64,000 nt of DNA from RBG-16-34-14 sp963727535 (GCA_963727535.1 CAVSGR010000001.1:930001-994000), one strand, 5' to 3'. Positions 48,436 to 59,290 are shown, counted from the first letter of the stretch. Translations and numbers: made by a program. The notes: generated by a model not told the origin, from the sequence alone.

Positions 48436-49650
48436 TCACTTATTAAGTACAGATGTCACTTTTTCAGCAGCATCTTTAAGACTTGTTGCTACTTCAAAAT
48501 TTAACCCGGACTTGCTTAATAACTCACCAGCTTCTTTTGCATTTGTACCTTCAAGCCTTATAACAATCGGAACGCTAACCTGCATTTCACTTGCAGCATC
48601 AATTACGCCCTGTGCAACTCTATCGCATCTAACAATTCCGCCAAATATATTTATCAAAATTGCTTTAACATTTGGATCGGTTAGAATAATTTTAAATCCA
48701 TTTGCAACTGTAGTTTTGTTTGCGCCACCACCGACATCAAGAAAGTTTGCTGGCTCACCGCCTGCAAGTTTGATAATATCCATTGTTGCCATCGCAAGTC
48801 CGGCGCCGTTTACCATGCAGCCAACATTTCCATCAAGCTTAATATAATTTAGGCTGAACTTTGATGCTTCTATTTCTAAAGGATCTTCTTCATCAAGATC
48901 TCTGAAATCAGCAATTTCTTTCTGCCGGTAAAGTGCATTGTCATCAAAATTCATTTTGGCATCGAGAGCAACTACCTTATCATCATTTGTAATTACTAAA
49001 GGATTGATCTCAAGAAGAGAAGAATCGGTTTCTGTATAAGCTTTATACAAAAGTGATATAAACTTTACAAAATTTTTAAATGCATTACCTTCTAGTCCTA
49101 ATGAAAAAGCTAATTCTCTTGCCTGGTAAGATTGCAACCCGATCAAAGGGTCAACCCAGACTTTGATAATTTTTTCAGGAGTTTCTGCAGCAACTTTTTC
49201 TATTTCAACACCACCTTCAGTCGAAGCCATAATTACATTTTTAGAAACTGCTCTGTCCAACAATATTCCGAGGTATAATTCTTTTTTGTAATCGAGACCT
49301 TCAGCGATAAACAAAGTTTTAACTTTTTTCCCCTCCGGTCCGGTTTGATGAGTTACTAAAATATTACCAAATATTTTTTGCGCATATTCTTTTGCTTTAT
49401 TAACAGAAGTTGTGAATTTGACTCCGCCTTCTAAAACCAATTCATTCCTGTTTTCAGGATTATATAATTTTCCCTTCCCTCTGCCGCCAGCATGGATCTG
49501 TGATTTAACAACAAACTGGTTTATTCCTTTTTGCTGAAGCTGTGAAATCGCATTATCGACTTCTGATAAATCTTTAATTGCTATTCCATCCTGGATGGGG
49601 ACATTATATTTCTTTAATATTTCTTTTGCCTGGAACTCATGAATTTTCAT
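48436..49650 (-). CDS. sucC: Succinyl-CoA synthetase beta subunit
   Basis: 404 residues. With the alpha subunit it interconverts succinyl-CoA and succinate with ADP phosphorylation in the TCA cycle. The ATP-grasp part starts MKIHEFQAKEILKKYNVPI and has VKSQIHAGGRGKGKL; the C-terminal domain holds CMVNGAGLAMATMDIIKL, FLDVGGGANKTTVANGF and INIFGGIVRCDRVAQG. sucD is not adjacent, which is unusual. Intact. Confidence 0.94.
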   Translation of the reverse strand: MKIHEFQAKEILKKYNVPIQDGIAIKDLSEVDNAISQLQQKGINQFVVKSQIHAGGRGKGKLYNPENRNELVLEGGVKFTTSVNKAKEYAQKIFGNILVTHQTGPEGKKVKTLFIAEGLDYKKELYLGILLDRAVSKNVIMASTEGGVEIEKVAAETPEKIIKVWVDPLIGLQSYQARELAFSLGLEGNAFKNFVKFISLLYKAYTETDSSLLEINPLVITNDDKVVALDAKMNFDDNALYRQKEIADFRDLDEEDPLEIEASKFSLNYIKLDGNVGCMVNGAGLAMATMDIIKLAGGEPANFLDVGGGANKTTVANGFKIILTDPNVKAILINIFGGIVRCDRVAQGVIDAASEMQVSVPIVIRLEGTNAKEAGELLSKSGLNFEVATSLKDAAEKVTSVLNK

Positions 49651-49673
49651 TTAAGCCTCTATTAATTTCAAAA

Positions 49674-50159
49674 TTATTTTTGATTCAGAATTTTTTTTAG
49701 AAATATCAAATCATCTTTATCTCTATATCTATTCAAGGATTCTTTGTTTTTTATTAGTTCTCTTAAACCTATATAATAAATTTTAATATTACTGTCTGAT
49801 AGATTAATTTTATCTTCTTTTTTATTATTCCAAGCTTCTTCGAACTCGACATTTTCTATTGAGTTTAATAGATCAATTCGATTCGGCGGGATACCAAATT
49901 GAAATACTTCACCGCTGTTCATCAACTCTTCAATTTTCTTAATACCTGGAATCTCACTATCCCAAAAATCATTTAGCATTTGAAAAAGTTTCTCTGCATT
50001 CTCTTTCGAGAGTTCATAAAAAATATCAATGTCACCTGTAAGTCTGGCATGTCCATAATAAATTACTGCTTCTCCTCCAACAATAACATATTTTACATCA
50101 TATTTCGATAAAAGAGAGAGAAAATCAACTATATCTTTTGAAAAAAAAGCAGGACTCAT
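49674..50159 (-). CDS. Nucleotidyltransferase-fold protein (DUF6036/AbiEii-like)
   Basis: 161 residues. YVIVGGEAVIYYGHARLTGD followed by IDIFYE gives the nucleotidyltransferase acidic pair within a GG...D-D pattern. LRELIKNKESLNRYRDKDDL is the typical C-terminal helix of this group. Such proteins often pair with small partners in toxin-antitoxin-like or housekeeping modules. Its ATG overlaps the stop of a 54-residue gene upstream (ATGA), so the two are translated together. Target unknown. Confidence 0.8.
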   Translation of the reverse strand: MSPAFFSKDIVDFLSLLSKYDVKYVIVGGEAVIYYGHARLTGDIDIFYELSKENAEKLFQMLNDFWDSEIPGIKKIEELMNSGEVFQFGIPPNRIDLLNSIENVEFEEAWNNKKEDKINLSDSNIKIYYIGLRELIKNKESLNRYRDKDDLIFLKKILNQK

Positions 50160-50320
50160 TTTTTTACACTTTTTACATCAGGAGGATTTTCGCCATAAAA
50201 TCTTTTTTTGAGTTCATGTGCAACTTTTTTACGCTCATCTGGGGTCATATTTAATTGCTGCCGGATATCCCACTCTTCAGCTTCTTTATAATTTTTAGCT
50301 TTATTAAAAACTCTTTCCAT
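50156..50320 (-). CDS. 54-residue partner of the nucleotidyltransferase
   Basis: A short gene starting at ATG 50320 (MERVFNKAKNYKEAEEWDIR) and ending VKSVKK, overlapping the next gene by 4 bases. The core EEWDIRQQLNMTPDERKKVA is charged and helical with no membrane segment. I recall similar short proteins beside nucleotidyltransferases in related bacteria, but cannot name a family. It may be an antitoxin or regulatory partner; this is inference. Confidence 0.68.
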   Translation of the reverse strand: MERVFNKAKNYKEAEEWDIRQQLNMTPDERKKVAHELKKRFYGENPPDVKSVKK

Positions 50321-50341
50321 GACTACTATTCATTGTTATTT

Positions 50342-51977
50342 TTATTTTTCACTCATAAAAGGATAACGCCAATCTTTAGGTGGATCGAAAGTTTCTTTAA
50401 TTGTTCGGGCAGTCATCCATCTCATTAAATTCATTCCGCTGCCTGCTTTATCATTCGTGCCGGATGCTCTGCCACCACCAAATGGCTGCTGACCAACAAC
50501 TGCCGCGGTTGGTTTATCATTAATATAAAAGTTACCCGCAGCATTTCTTAATCTGTTGGACATCTTTGTAATAATGTTTCTATCCTGTGCCCAAACAGCA
50601 CCCGTTAAAGCATAAGGAGAAGTTTCATCGCACAAGGTAAGTGTCTCATCGAACTTATCATCATCATAAACATAAATTGTAAAGACAGGTCCGAAGATTT
50701 CTTCTTCCAGAGTTTTAAATTTAGGATTTGTGGTTACAATTGTAGTCGGTTCGATAAAATATCCTTTTGAATCATTGAAATTTCCGCCGGTTATTATTTC
50801 TGCATCTTTGGAATCTTTAGCAAATTTAATGTAACCCGTAATTGATTCGAAAGCAGCTTTATCAATAACTGAAGACATAAAATTTGTGAAGTCCTCGACA
50901 TCTCCCATTTTTATTTTATTTATTTCATCAACATATTTTTTCTTAAAATCACTCCAAATAGATTTTGGAATATACATCCTGGATGCCGCAGAACATTTTT
51001 GTCCCTGGTATTCAAAAGCTCCACGAATAGCAGCTACAACCAATCCGTTAACATCTGCAGAGTTATGGGCAAATATAAAATCCTTACCGCCGGTTTCTCC
51101 AACAATGCGGGGATAGTATTTCATATTCTTTCAAATTATCTGAAACAACTTTCCACATATTCTGAAAGACCTCAGTCGATCCTGTAAAATGAATTCCAGC
51201 TAAATTCGGATTGCTCATCGCAGGAGTTCCAACCTGCCCGCCAGAACCAGGCACAAAATTAATCACACCTTTCGGTAATCCTGCTTCTTCAAATAGTTTC
51301 ATAAGATAGTAAGCAGAATAAACGGCGCTCGATGCAGGCTTCCATAAACAAACATTTCCAACAATAGCAGGTGCAGTCGGAAGATTTCCCGCAATCGATG
51401 TGAAGTTAAAAGGAGTAACAGCAAAAACATATCCTTCCAAAGGTCTATATTCTAGACGGTTCCACATTCCGGATGGCGAATATGGCTGTTCCTCAATCAA
51501 TTTTGTAAAAAAGTAAGAATTGAATCTCCAGAAATCAATAAGCTCACAGGCAGAATCGATTTCAGCCTGGTGAGCAACTTTTGATTGTCCGAGCATTGTT
51601 GCAGCATTAACTGTTGCACGCCACGGACCTGCAAGCAGATCAGCCATTTTTAAGAAGACCGCAACTCTTTGTTCCCATGGCATTTCTGCCCATTCTTTTC
51701 TTGCTTCGAGTGCGGCTTCAATCGCCATCCCGACTTCTTTTTTACCCGCTTTATGATAAACTCCCAAAACGTGTTTGTGGTCGTGAGGGATTCGCATCTC
51801 GGCAGTGTCGCCGTTTTTTACTTCTTCACCGCCAATAATTAAGGGAACTTCTATTTGTTTCGATTTTAACTCGGATAATTTCTTTTTTAGCTCTTCCCTT
51901 TCGGCACTTCCCGGCTTGTATGATTTTATTGGTTCATTTATAGGCTGGGGAACTTTAAAATAGGCGTTAGACATCAA
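50342..51977 (-). CDS. pruA: L-glutamate gamma-semialdehyde dehydrogenase (frameshifted)
   Basis: About 544 residues after repair, typical of the stand-alone P5C dehydrogenase. It oxidises glutamate semialdehyde to glutamate with NAD in proline breakdown. Motifs: FAVTPFNFTSIAGNLPTAPA, NLAGIHFTGSTEVFQNMW, then IVGETGGKDFIFAH (active-site Glu) and GQKCSAASRMYIPKS (nucleophilic Cys). EEEIFGPVFTIYVYDD follows. A +1 break near 51122 separates SDNLKEY from KYYPRIVGE. The proline dehydrogenase gene is not in the window. Confidence 0.92.
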
Positions 51978-52109
51978 AACCTCTCATAAAAATCTTTATA
52001 ATAATAGAAAAATTACAGCTTTAAGTTTAGAGAAGCAAAGTAGATATTTGTTCGGTAGTTTTAAGTTTCTTATATACTTACGAAAATTTCAACTTCACAA
52101 ATAGTTCTA

Positions 52110-52656
52110 TTACCAGGTTTTGATCGCTTCTTCTGTTGTCTTAATTTCGGCACCATAATTTGTCTTTCAAATATTCGAGCCCCTCAATCTGGGCTTTTTC
52201 GTCGAACGCTTCAACGCCATCCTGAAGAATAACCAATTTGTAGCCTCTAAAGAATGCATCAGCAGAAGTATGACGGTCACAGATATTCGTATGTAAACCG
52301 GTAATGTATAATTTCGTAATACCAAGGCTTCTCAAATGCTGGTCCAGACCAGTTTCAAAAAATGCTGAGTATGTTCGTTTTTCAAACACATAGTCAGAAG
52401 ATTCTGGTTTTAGTTCAGGAATCACTTCTGCACCCTGTGTTCCTTTCATAGCATGCTCACCCCAAACACTAAGTTCAAAATCTTCTTTTAAATGGGCATC
52501 GTTAGAATAAATAACAGGTACACCTTTTTTACGAGCTTCTTCTAAAAGCGTCTTAAGATTTGGAATGATTAAATCCGCTCGTTCACATCTTAATTTTCCA
52601 GTGACAAAATCATTTAACATATCAACAACAAGAATTGCTTCGGAGCTTTTCATCAA
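52110..52656 (-). CDS. Isochorismatase-family cysteine hydrolase (late frameshift)
   Basis: About 181 residues after repair. The catalytic triad of nicotinamidase-like hydrolases is visible: Asp in LVVDMLNDFVTG, Lys in VFEKRTYSAF, and Cys in TGLHTNICDRHTSADAFF. Nicotinamide is a possible substrate but the family is broad. A +1 break at 52159-52161 ends the plain frame early; repaired, the C-terminus reads NYGAEIKTTEEAIKTW, which fits the family and ends at 52110. Confidence 0.85.
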
Positions 52657-52822
52657 TAAATCTTCCTTCCTTTTTTCTTTTTGTTTAATTTAATCTTTGT
52701 TCCTTAAGTTAAAATTGCTTTGGACCTCCTAAGTTTACAGCATTTAATGCGAAAATGAAATGAAAATTTTATTGCAAGTTTTTTCCTTAAGTTATAACTT
52801 CTCTGATTATTTATAAAACTAT

Positions 52823-54647
52823 ATGAACAAAGCTCTTTTGTGTAAAACTATTCCTGAACTTTTCGAATACCTTACTGAGGACTTCGGAAAGAAAACCGAT
52901 AAACCTTTGATGAAAAGAAAAGTCGATGGGAAGTATGAAGGAATATCATATTCCGAATTTAAGAAGGAGACCGACAGTTTTACTTTTGGTTTAGCTGCTC
53001 TCGGATTAAAAGCTACAGACAAAGTTGGGATCATTGCTGAGAACCGTCCTGAATGGGTTTATTCCGATATGGCAATTCTTAATCTTGGTGGAATCGATGT
53101 TCCGATTTATCCATCTCTCACTGCTGATTCAATCGAATTTATCCTTGCAAATTCTGATTCAAAAGGAGTTATTGTTTCCAATAAATTCCAGTTGAATAAA
53201 ATCTTAAAGATTAGAGATAAAGTTAAAAGTCTTCAGTTCACAATTGTGATGAATGAAAGCGATATGCCGGATGATGTTCCCGCTCTTTATACATTTAAGA
53301 ATGTCCAGGAAATGGGAGAGATTTACAAAACAAATCATCCAAACTATCTAACCGAAAGTAAAAAAAATATTAACGAAGATGATCTTTGTACAATCATTTA
53401 TACTTCCGGAACTACAGGTGAACCAAAAGGAGTAATGCTCACTCACAAAAATATTCTTTCTAATGTAAGAGCAGCTTTAAATTCATTCCCGATTGATGAT
53501 AAAGATATTTTCCTTTCCTTTCTTCCATTGTGCCACATCTTTGAAAGAATGGCTGGCTATTATACTTGCTTTACAGCAGGCTCTACTCTTGCTTTTGCAG
53601 AAAGCATAGAAACAGTTTCTCAAAATCTTCTTGAAGTTGAACCTACTTTAATGATGTCCGTTCCAAGATTGTTTGAAAGAATTCATTCAAAAATCATTAA
53701 GAATGTTAGCACCCAGAGTTCTTTGAAACAAAAGATTTTTTACCGGGCGATTGAGACAGGTAAAAAATATGCAGCTTCAAAAAAGAATGGTAAAATCTCT
53801 CCCATTTTATCAACTCAATATAAATTTGCCGATGCATCTTGTATTTAAGAAGATAAAAGAAAAAACCGGCAGCAGACTTAGATTTTTTATTTCAGGTGGA
53901 GCTGCTCTTTCATTAGAATTAGGAGAATTCTTTGAAGCAATTGGAATTCCTGTTCTTGAAGGTTACGGTTTAACAGAAACTTCTCCTGTTATTGCTGTCA
54001 ACAGAATCGATGATTACAAATTCGGAACAGTTGGAAAAACTCTTCCCGGTGTTGAAGTAAAGATAGCTTCTGATGGCGAGATTCTTACGAGAGGAGACTG
54101 CGTAATGCAGGGATATTATAAAAATAAAAAAGAAACGGATGCTGTAATAAAAGATAACTGGCTTCATACAGGAGATATTGGTGAATTTGATAAGGACGGA
54201 TTTTTAAAAATTACTGACAGGAAAAAACATCTTTTTAAAACAACTGCCGGGAAATATATCGCACCGATGCATATTGAAAATCTTTTTTCTGCCAGCCAGT
54301 TTGTTGACCAGTTTGTTCTTATCGGCGACAGAAGAATGTTTTTGACTGCATTGATCGTTCCGGATTATGAAGCAATTCAGGAATATGCCGATTCACATAA
54401 AATCTCTTATAATAATTTAGAAGATCTAATTAAGAAAAAAGAAATTTATGATCTGTTTGAAAAAGAGTTGACTAAGTTCCAGAAAAAGCTTGCTAATTAT
54501 GAAAAGGTAAGAAAGTTTGCTCTGCTCGAAAAACCATTCACTCTTGAAACAGGGGAAATAACACCAAGCTTAAAAGTTAAAAGAAAGATAGTAGAAGAAA
54601 AGTATTCTCATCTTATTGAAGAAATGTATAAGGGATTAGAAAATTGA
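52823..54647 (+). CDS. Long-chain acyl-CoA synthetase (AMP-forming, frameshifted)
   Basis: About 607 residues after repair. It activates long-chain fatty acids through acyl-AMP. Motifs: TIIYTSGTTGEPKGVMLTHK, LPLCHIFERMAGYYT, VLEGYGLTETSPVIAVN, WLHTGDIGEFDKDGFLKITD and KKHLFKTTAGKYIAP. A +1 break near 53837 (an extra T) separates YKFADA from LVFKKIKEKTGSRLRFF. The upstream 140 bases hold a twice-repeated CCTTAAGTTA word of unknown meaning. Divergent from the cysteine hydrolase. Confidence 0.92.
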
Positions 54648-54824
54648 AAATTGTTCATTGAGTATTGATTATTGAAAATTCTTTCCGAGAAGTTCTTGTT
54701 CTTGGATAACATTCAATGTTCAATACCCAATATTCAATTCTCAATACTCAACTTTTAAAATTACAAAGAATGACGAGCGAAGCTCAAATGACTATCGAAT
54801 GACTGATGACAATTGACAAATGAC
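54646..54824. repeat. Intergenic repeat: ATTGA-word inverted arms and AATGAC words
   Basis: Between the convergent acyl-CoA synthetase and suhB genes lie two arms, about 54646-54681 and 54710-54762, made of degenerate TATTGA/TCAATA words in inverted orientation. They are followed by AATGAC-type direct words (54768-54824). No gene is present. It may act as a transcript end or be a relic mobile repeat. Confidence 0.55.
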
Positions 54825-54828
54825 CATT

Positions 54829-55596
54829 TCAACTCTGCTTTAAAATCTCCAGCATCGCATTATGAATTTTTCCGTTGCTTGCAAGAATCTGTTTTGAATC
54901 GACACCAATCTGTTCGCCGTTAAAGTTTGTAACTATACCGCCAGCTTCTTCAAGAATAAATTTACCTGCACAAATATCCCACGGATTTAAATAAACTTCC
55001 CAGAAGCCATCGAACACTCCCCTCGCTACATAACAAAAATCAATTGCGGCGGAACCAAGTCTTCTTATTCCTCTTGCTTTTCTCGTAAACGATACAAACT
55101 TCTCAAGTGCATTAAATGGATTCTGATGAATGTTGTATGGAAAACCTGTTACAAGAATACTGTGTGCAATATTTGAATTTTCACTTACTTTAATTTTTTC
55201 ATCATTTGCAAAAGCTCCTCCCCCGCTTTCTGCCGAGTATAAAACATCTTGCGGAATATCATAAACTACTCCCGCAATTGTCTTTCCGTTTTTCTGAATT
55301 CCAATTGAGATTGAGAAAATCGGAAGTCCGTGAGCAAAGTTTACAGTTCCATCAAGCGGATCGATTATCCAGATGTATTCAGTTCCTTCTTTAATATTTC
55401 CTCCTTCTTCGGCAAGAATGCCATGAGAAGGATATTTTTTCTTTACAAAATCAGTAATAAGTTTTTCAGAAGCTTTATCGATATTTGTAACAAGATCGGA
55501 TTCGTTACTTTTATATTCTATCTTCAGGTTTTTGCGAAAGCCTTCTCTTACAATTTCTCCCGCTTCTCTCGATATTGCGATCAAATCATTTAACAT
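54829..55596 (-). CDS. suhB: Inositol-1-monophosphatase family protein
   Basis: 255 residues of the Mg-dependent IMPase fold. Metal-site motifs: ILAEEGGN, WIIDPLDGTVNFAHGLP and YLNPWDICAGKFILEEAGG. Substrate is probably inositol phosphate, though the family also includes fructose-1,6-bisphosphatases and SuhB that acts with rRNA antitermination. Normal length and intact. The region upstream separates it from the divergent lon promoter. Confidence 0.88.
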   Translation of the reverse strand: MLNDLIAISREAGEIVREGFRKNLKIEYKSNESDLVTNIDKASEKLITDFVKKKYPSHGILAEEGGNIKEGTEYIWIIDPLDGTVNFAHGLPIFSISIGIQKNGKTIAGVVYDIPQDVLYSAESGGGAFANDEKIKVSENSNIAHSILVTGFPYNIHQNPFNALEKFVSFTRKARGIRRLGSAAIDFCYVARGVFDGFWEVYLNPWDICAGKFILEEAGGIVTNFNGEQIGVDSKQILASNGKIHNAMLEILKQS

Positions 55597-55677
55597 AGCT
55601 TACTCATATTAGTTATACTTTATAAAATTACAAGTCAAATTTACAATATTTCAAGGTAAGCTATAAGTTTAAGTTCC

Positions 55678-55706
55678 TTGATAGCCCATCTGCTTTTTGA
55701 TATATT
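55678..55706 (+). promoter_or_regulatory. Sigma70-type promoter of lon
   Basis: TTGATA at 55678-55683 and TATATT at 55701-55706 are separated by 17 bases. The same arrangement with a nearly identical spacer precedes dnaX. The lon TTG start is 48 bases downstream. Confidence 0.65.
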
Positions 55707-55753
55707 TAATAATTAAATTAAGTTCAGCAAAAGAGGTAAAGGAGTAAGTTTTT

Positions 55754-58190
55754 TTGGATAATATCGAAGATATAGAAGTTAAAAAAGATAATGAGAATTC
55801 AATTGTAGAAAACCTGCCGGAAATCCTGCCAATACTGCCTTTAAGAGATATTGTGATTTTCCCATATATGATTTTCCCGGTATTGGTCGGCAGAGAGCAA
55901 TCGATTAGAGCAGCAAATTATGCTCTTGAAAATACAAAGTATATTTTTCTTTCAACTCAAAAAAGATCAAGTTTAGAAGATCCTAAAAAGGAAGACATTT
56001 ATAAAGAAGGAACTATTGCCAAGATAGTTCAGATTTTAAAGCTTCCAAATGGTTTGATGAAAATTCTTGTCGATGGAATACTTCATGGAAGAATCGTTGA
56101 GTTTACAAATAATAAGAATTTCTTTGAAGCAAAAATCGAAGTAATTCTTCCATCATTTGAACAGAATCATGAGATGAATGCTCTTGTAAGACAAATGTCT
56201 CAATTGTTCAAAGATTATGTTAAGATTAGCAGGAACATTCCTAATGAAACGATTGCTGCATTCGATAACATTGAAGAACCTGACAGAAAACTTTTCTATG
56301 TGGCGGCAAACATAAATCAATCAATCGATGTAAAACAGGGCATCCTTCAAAAGTTCATTTTGAAAGATCAGTTTTACGAGGTAATAAAAATCCTTAATTC
56401 TGAAATCGATATTCTGAAAATCGAAAAAGAAATCGATAACAAAGTACAGGAGAATATTGCAAAGACACAGAGAAAATTCATCATCCAGGAGCAAATCAAA
56501 ATTCTGCAGGATGAACTTGGTGACGAAGAAGATAGCACGCCTGAATTTGTTAAGCTGAAAAACCAGATTAAAAAAGCTAAAATGCCTAAAGAGGCGGAGG
56601 CAAAAGCACTTGAAGAACTTAATAAGCTTAAGAAAACTCCCCCAATGTCCCCCGAATCAACAGTAATAAGAAATTATCTCGACTGGCTGATTGACATTCC
56701 CTGGTCTAAGAGAACAAAAGATAACCTGAGCATAAAGCATGTTCAGAAAATTCTCGATGAAGATCATTTCGGATTGGAAAAACCGAAAGAAAGAATAATC
56801 GAGCATATTGCTGTTTTGAATCTAGTAAAGCAAATGCGTGGACAGATACTTTGTTTTGTCGGACCTCCGGGAGTTGGAAAAACTTCTCTCGGCAAATCTA
56901 TTGCGAGAGCACTTGGAAGAAGCTTTATAAGAATAAGTCTCGGCGGCATCAGAGATGAAGCAGAAATAAGGGGACACCGCAGAACTTACATCGGCTCGAT
57001 GCCGGGTAAGATTATTCAATCAATGAAAAAAGCGGGATCAATAAATCCTGTTATGCTTCTTGACGAGATTGATAAGATGAGCATGGATTTCAGAGGCGAC
57101 CCTTCTTCGGCAATGCTTGAAGTTTTGGATCCCGAACAAAACCATACTTTTAATGATCATTACATTGAAGTTGATTATGACCTTTCCCAAATAATGTTTA
57201 TTACAACCGCAAATGTAAGATATAATATTCCTCTTCCTTTGCAGGATAGAATGGAGATAATAGAGCTTCCGGGATATCTTGAACATGATAAACTTGAAAT
57301 TGCTAAAAGGCATATCATTCCAAAACAGCTTGAAGCTCATGGTCTTGGAAATAAAAATGTTAAGATTAGTGATTCGGCTATTTTGAGAATTATAACTGAT
57401 TACACACGCGAAGCCGGAGTAAGAAATTTAGAAAGAGAACTTGCGTCTGTTTGCAGAAAGCTTGCACGGGACATCGTGCTCAAGGAATCTTCAAACGGAA
57501 AAGAAAAGAATACCAAATTTATTGTCGATGACAATAAGATTGAAGAATATCTGAAAGTGCCAAGATACAGGCATCTTACACACAACTCTGAAAAAAGAGT
57601 TGGAAGTGTAACAGGACTTGCGTGGACAAGTGTCGGCGGTGAGATTTTAACTGTTGATGTTACCTTAATGAATGGCACAGGGAAACTAACACTTACCGGA
57701 CAACTTGGAAATGTTATGAAAGAGTCAGCGCAAGCTGCACTGAGTTATATAAGATCCAAAGCCAAAGAACTTGGAATAAACCCGAACTTCTTTTAAAGGA
57801 AAAGAACTTCACATCCACTTACCGGAAGGCGCTATTCCAAAAGATGGACCTTCTGCAGGAATAACAATGGCAATGGCTTTATATTCTGCTGTAAGCGGAA
57901 GGAAAGCTTCAAATGATGTAGCAATGACAGGCGAAATAACTTTAAGAGGAAATATTCTTCCAATCGGCGGCTTGATTGAAAAGCTGCTTGCTGCAAAAAG
58001 AAATGGAATTAAAACAGTTTTGATTCCAAAAAATAACGAGATAGATTTAACAGAAATTCCGAAAAAAGTACTGGAAGGATTAAAAATAATTTCAATTGAA
58101 CAGGTTGAAGATGCGATTCCTTATGTTTTTCCGGAAAGTTCAAACGGACATTCGTCTGTAAGTAAAAAGAAGAAGAAAAAGAAAAGTTGA
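55754..58190 (+). CDS. lon: ATP-dependent protease Lon (frameshifted)
   Basis: About 811 residues after repair. Lon degrades misfolded and regulatory proteins. The N-terminal substrate domain starts LPILPLRDIVIFPYMIFPVL, the Walker A is FVGPPGVGKTSLGKSIARAL, and the Walker B is VMLLDEIDKM. The Ser-Lys dyad lies in PKDGPSAGITMA and GGLIEKLLAAKRNG. The start is TTG at 55754 with GGAG about 10 bases upstream. A +1 break at the T4 run 57791-57794 cuts the frame inside the protease domain, before KGKELHIHLPEGAIPKDGPS. Its stop overlaps the msrC start (TGATG). Confidence 0.94.
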
Positions 58191-58683
58191 TGTCTGAGAC
58201 AATATTAGTAGATAAAGATCTTTCGCTGGAAGAAAAGTATGCGGATCTTATTCCGCAAATAAAAAGTTTACTGAGTCCGACTGATAATCTCATTACAAAT
58301 CTTGCAAATTGTACGGCGGCTCTTAAACAGGCATTTGAAAAAATAAGCTGGGCAGGATTTTATTTATTTGACGGCAAAGAACTTTATCTGGGTCCCTTCC
58401 AGGGAAAAGTTGCCTGTAATACAATTCAAATCGGGAAAGGCGTTTGCGGAACTGCGGCTCAGCAAAGAGAAACATCGTTGTTCCTGATGTAAATAAATTT
58501 CAGGGACATATTTTTTGTGATGCCAATTCGAAATCTGAAATTGTTGTTCCTATACTAAAAAGAGATAATTCCCTATTCGGTGTTCTGGATCTTGATAGCT
58601 ACGCGTATAAATCTTTTAATGAAACCGATAAGAAATATTTGGAAGAGATCTGCAAGTTTTTAACTGAAGAAATTATTGGTTAA
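58190..58683 (+). CDS. msrC: Free methionine-(R)-sulfoxide reductase, GAF type (frameshifted)
   Basis: About 164 residues after repair. A GAF-domain enzyme that reduces free methionine sulfoxide. The three redox cysteines of the family are in KVACNTIQIG, GKGVCGTAAQQ and HIFCDANSKSEIVVP. A -1 break at AAA 58470-58472 separates AAQQRE from NIVVPDVNKFQGH. The C-terminal LFGVLDLDSYAYKSFNETD is typical. Start ATG overlaps the lon stop by one base, so lon and msrC are co-translated: two protein-damage functions together. Confidence 0.88.
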
Positions 58684-59029
58684 TTTTTTCCAACTAACTG
58701 AATCTCAAAATTAATTGTTTCTAGTATACTTGGCGACTATAATGATTACTAATTCCACAAAACAAAAAAATTAATTTGACAATCAATTTTATTTGAGCTA
58801 CGTTTTCTCACAAGATTAAAATCTTATTGTTCTTAAATATAGACGGGGTCTAATTTCCAAACCAACGGGGGAAAAACCGCTGGGGTTCCTCAGATTTATC
58901 GTTTATAAAATTTTCTCAAAAAATATTTTTCGATAAGGTTAAGTACGATATAATTCGAATCGAGTTGTTCAATAATAATCTAATGGAAAATAATAAATAA
59001 TTATAAGGATTACTCTGTTATTGGTTTTT
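58684..59029. other. Gene-free AT-rich region
   Basis: About 345 bases with no open frame and no recognised RNA. A GC-richer patch near 58855-58890 (AACCAACGGGGG to CCGCTGGGGTT) could fold weakly. It borders decayed T9SS sequences and is probably eroded DNA. Confidence 0.5.
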
Positions 59030-59279
59030 TCTATGTTTGGTACAATGATAGCAATGCTCCAACTACAATAATCAAATATGAAATCTCTAAAAGAGCAAAT
59101 GTGAGTCTTAAAATCTTCAATATACTCGGGCAAGAATCGAGGTCCTTGTTAATGAAGAACAAAGAGCGGGACAATATGAAAAGCAATTTAATGGAGCAAA
59201 ATTAAGCAGCGGAGTTTACATTGTTGTATTACAAACAAATGAAGTACAACTTGTTTGCCGTATGCTCCTAATTAAATAA
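59030..59279 (+). pseudogene. Fragment of a T9SS cargo gene (sorting domain only)
   Basis: Translation gives NAPTTIIKYEISKRANVSLK and FNILGQE, then after a frame change near 59136 VLVNEEQRAGQYEKQFNGAK and LSSGVYIVVLQTN, ending RMLLIK at a TAA. This is a T9SS type A sorting domain without its passenger. It is one base-shift plus loss of the 5' part, so a gene remnant. Confidence 0.75.
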
Positions 59280-59290
59280 GGAAATAAGCT

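Noticed and set aside
52680..52822. Repeated CCTTAAGTTA words as an operator before the acyl-CoA synthetase gene
   Set aside because: Two copies about 80 bases apart in AT-rich DNA are too little evidence for a regulatory call.
54768..54824. CRISPR-like array from AATGAC repeats
   Set aside because: Repeat words are 6-7 bases, spacing is irregular and no cas gene is near.
58855..58890. Structured RNA in the GC-richer patch
   Set aside because: Only short interrupted pairings are possible and no family resemblance was seen.
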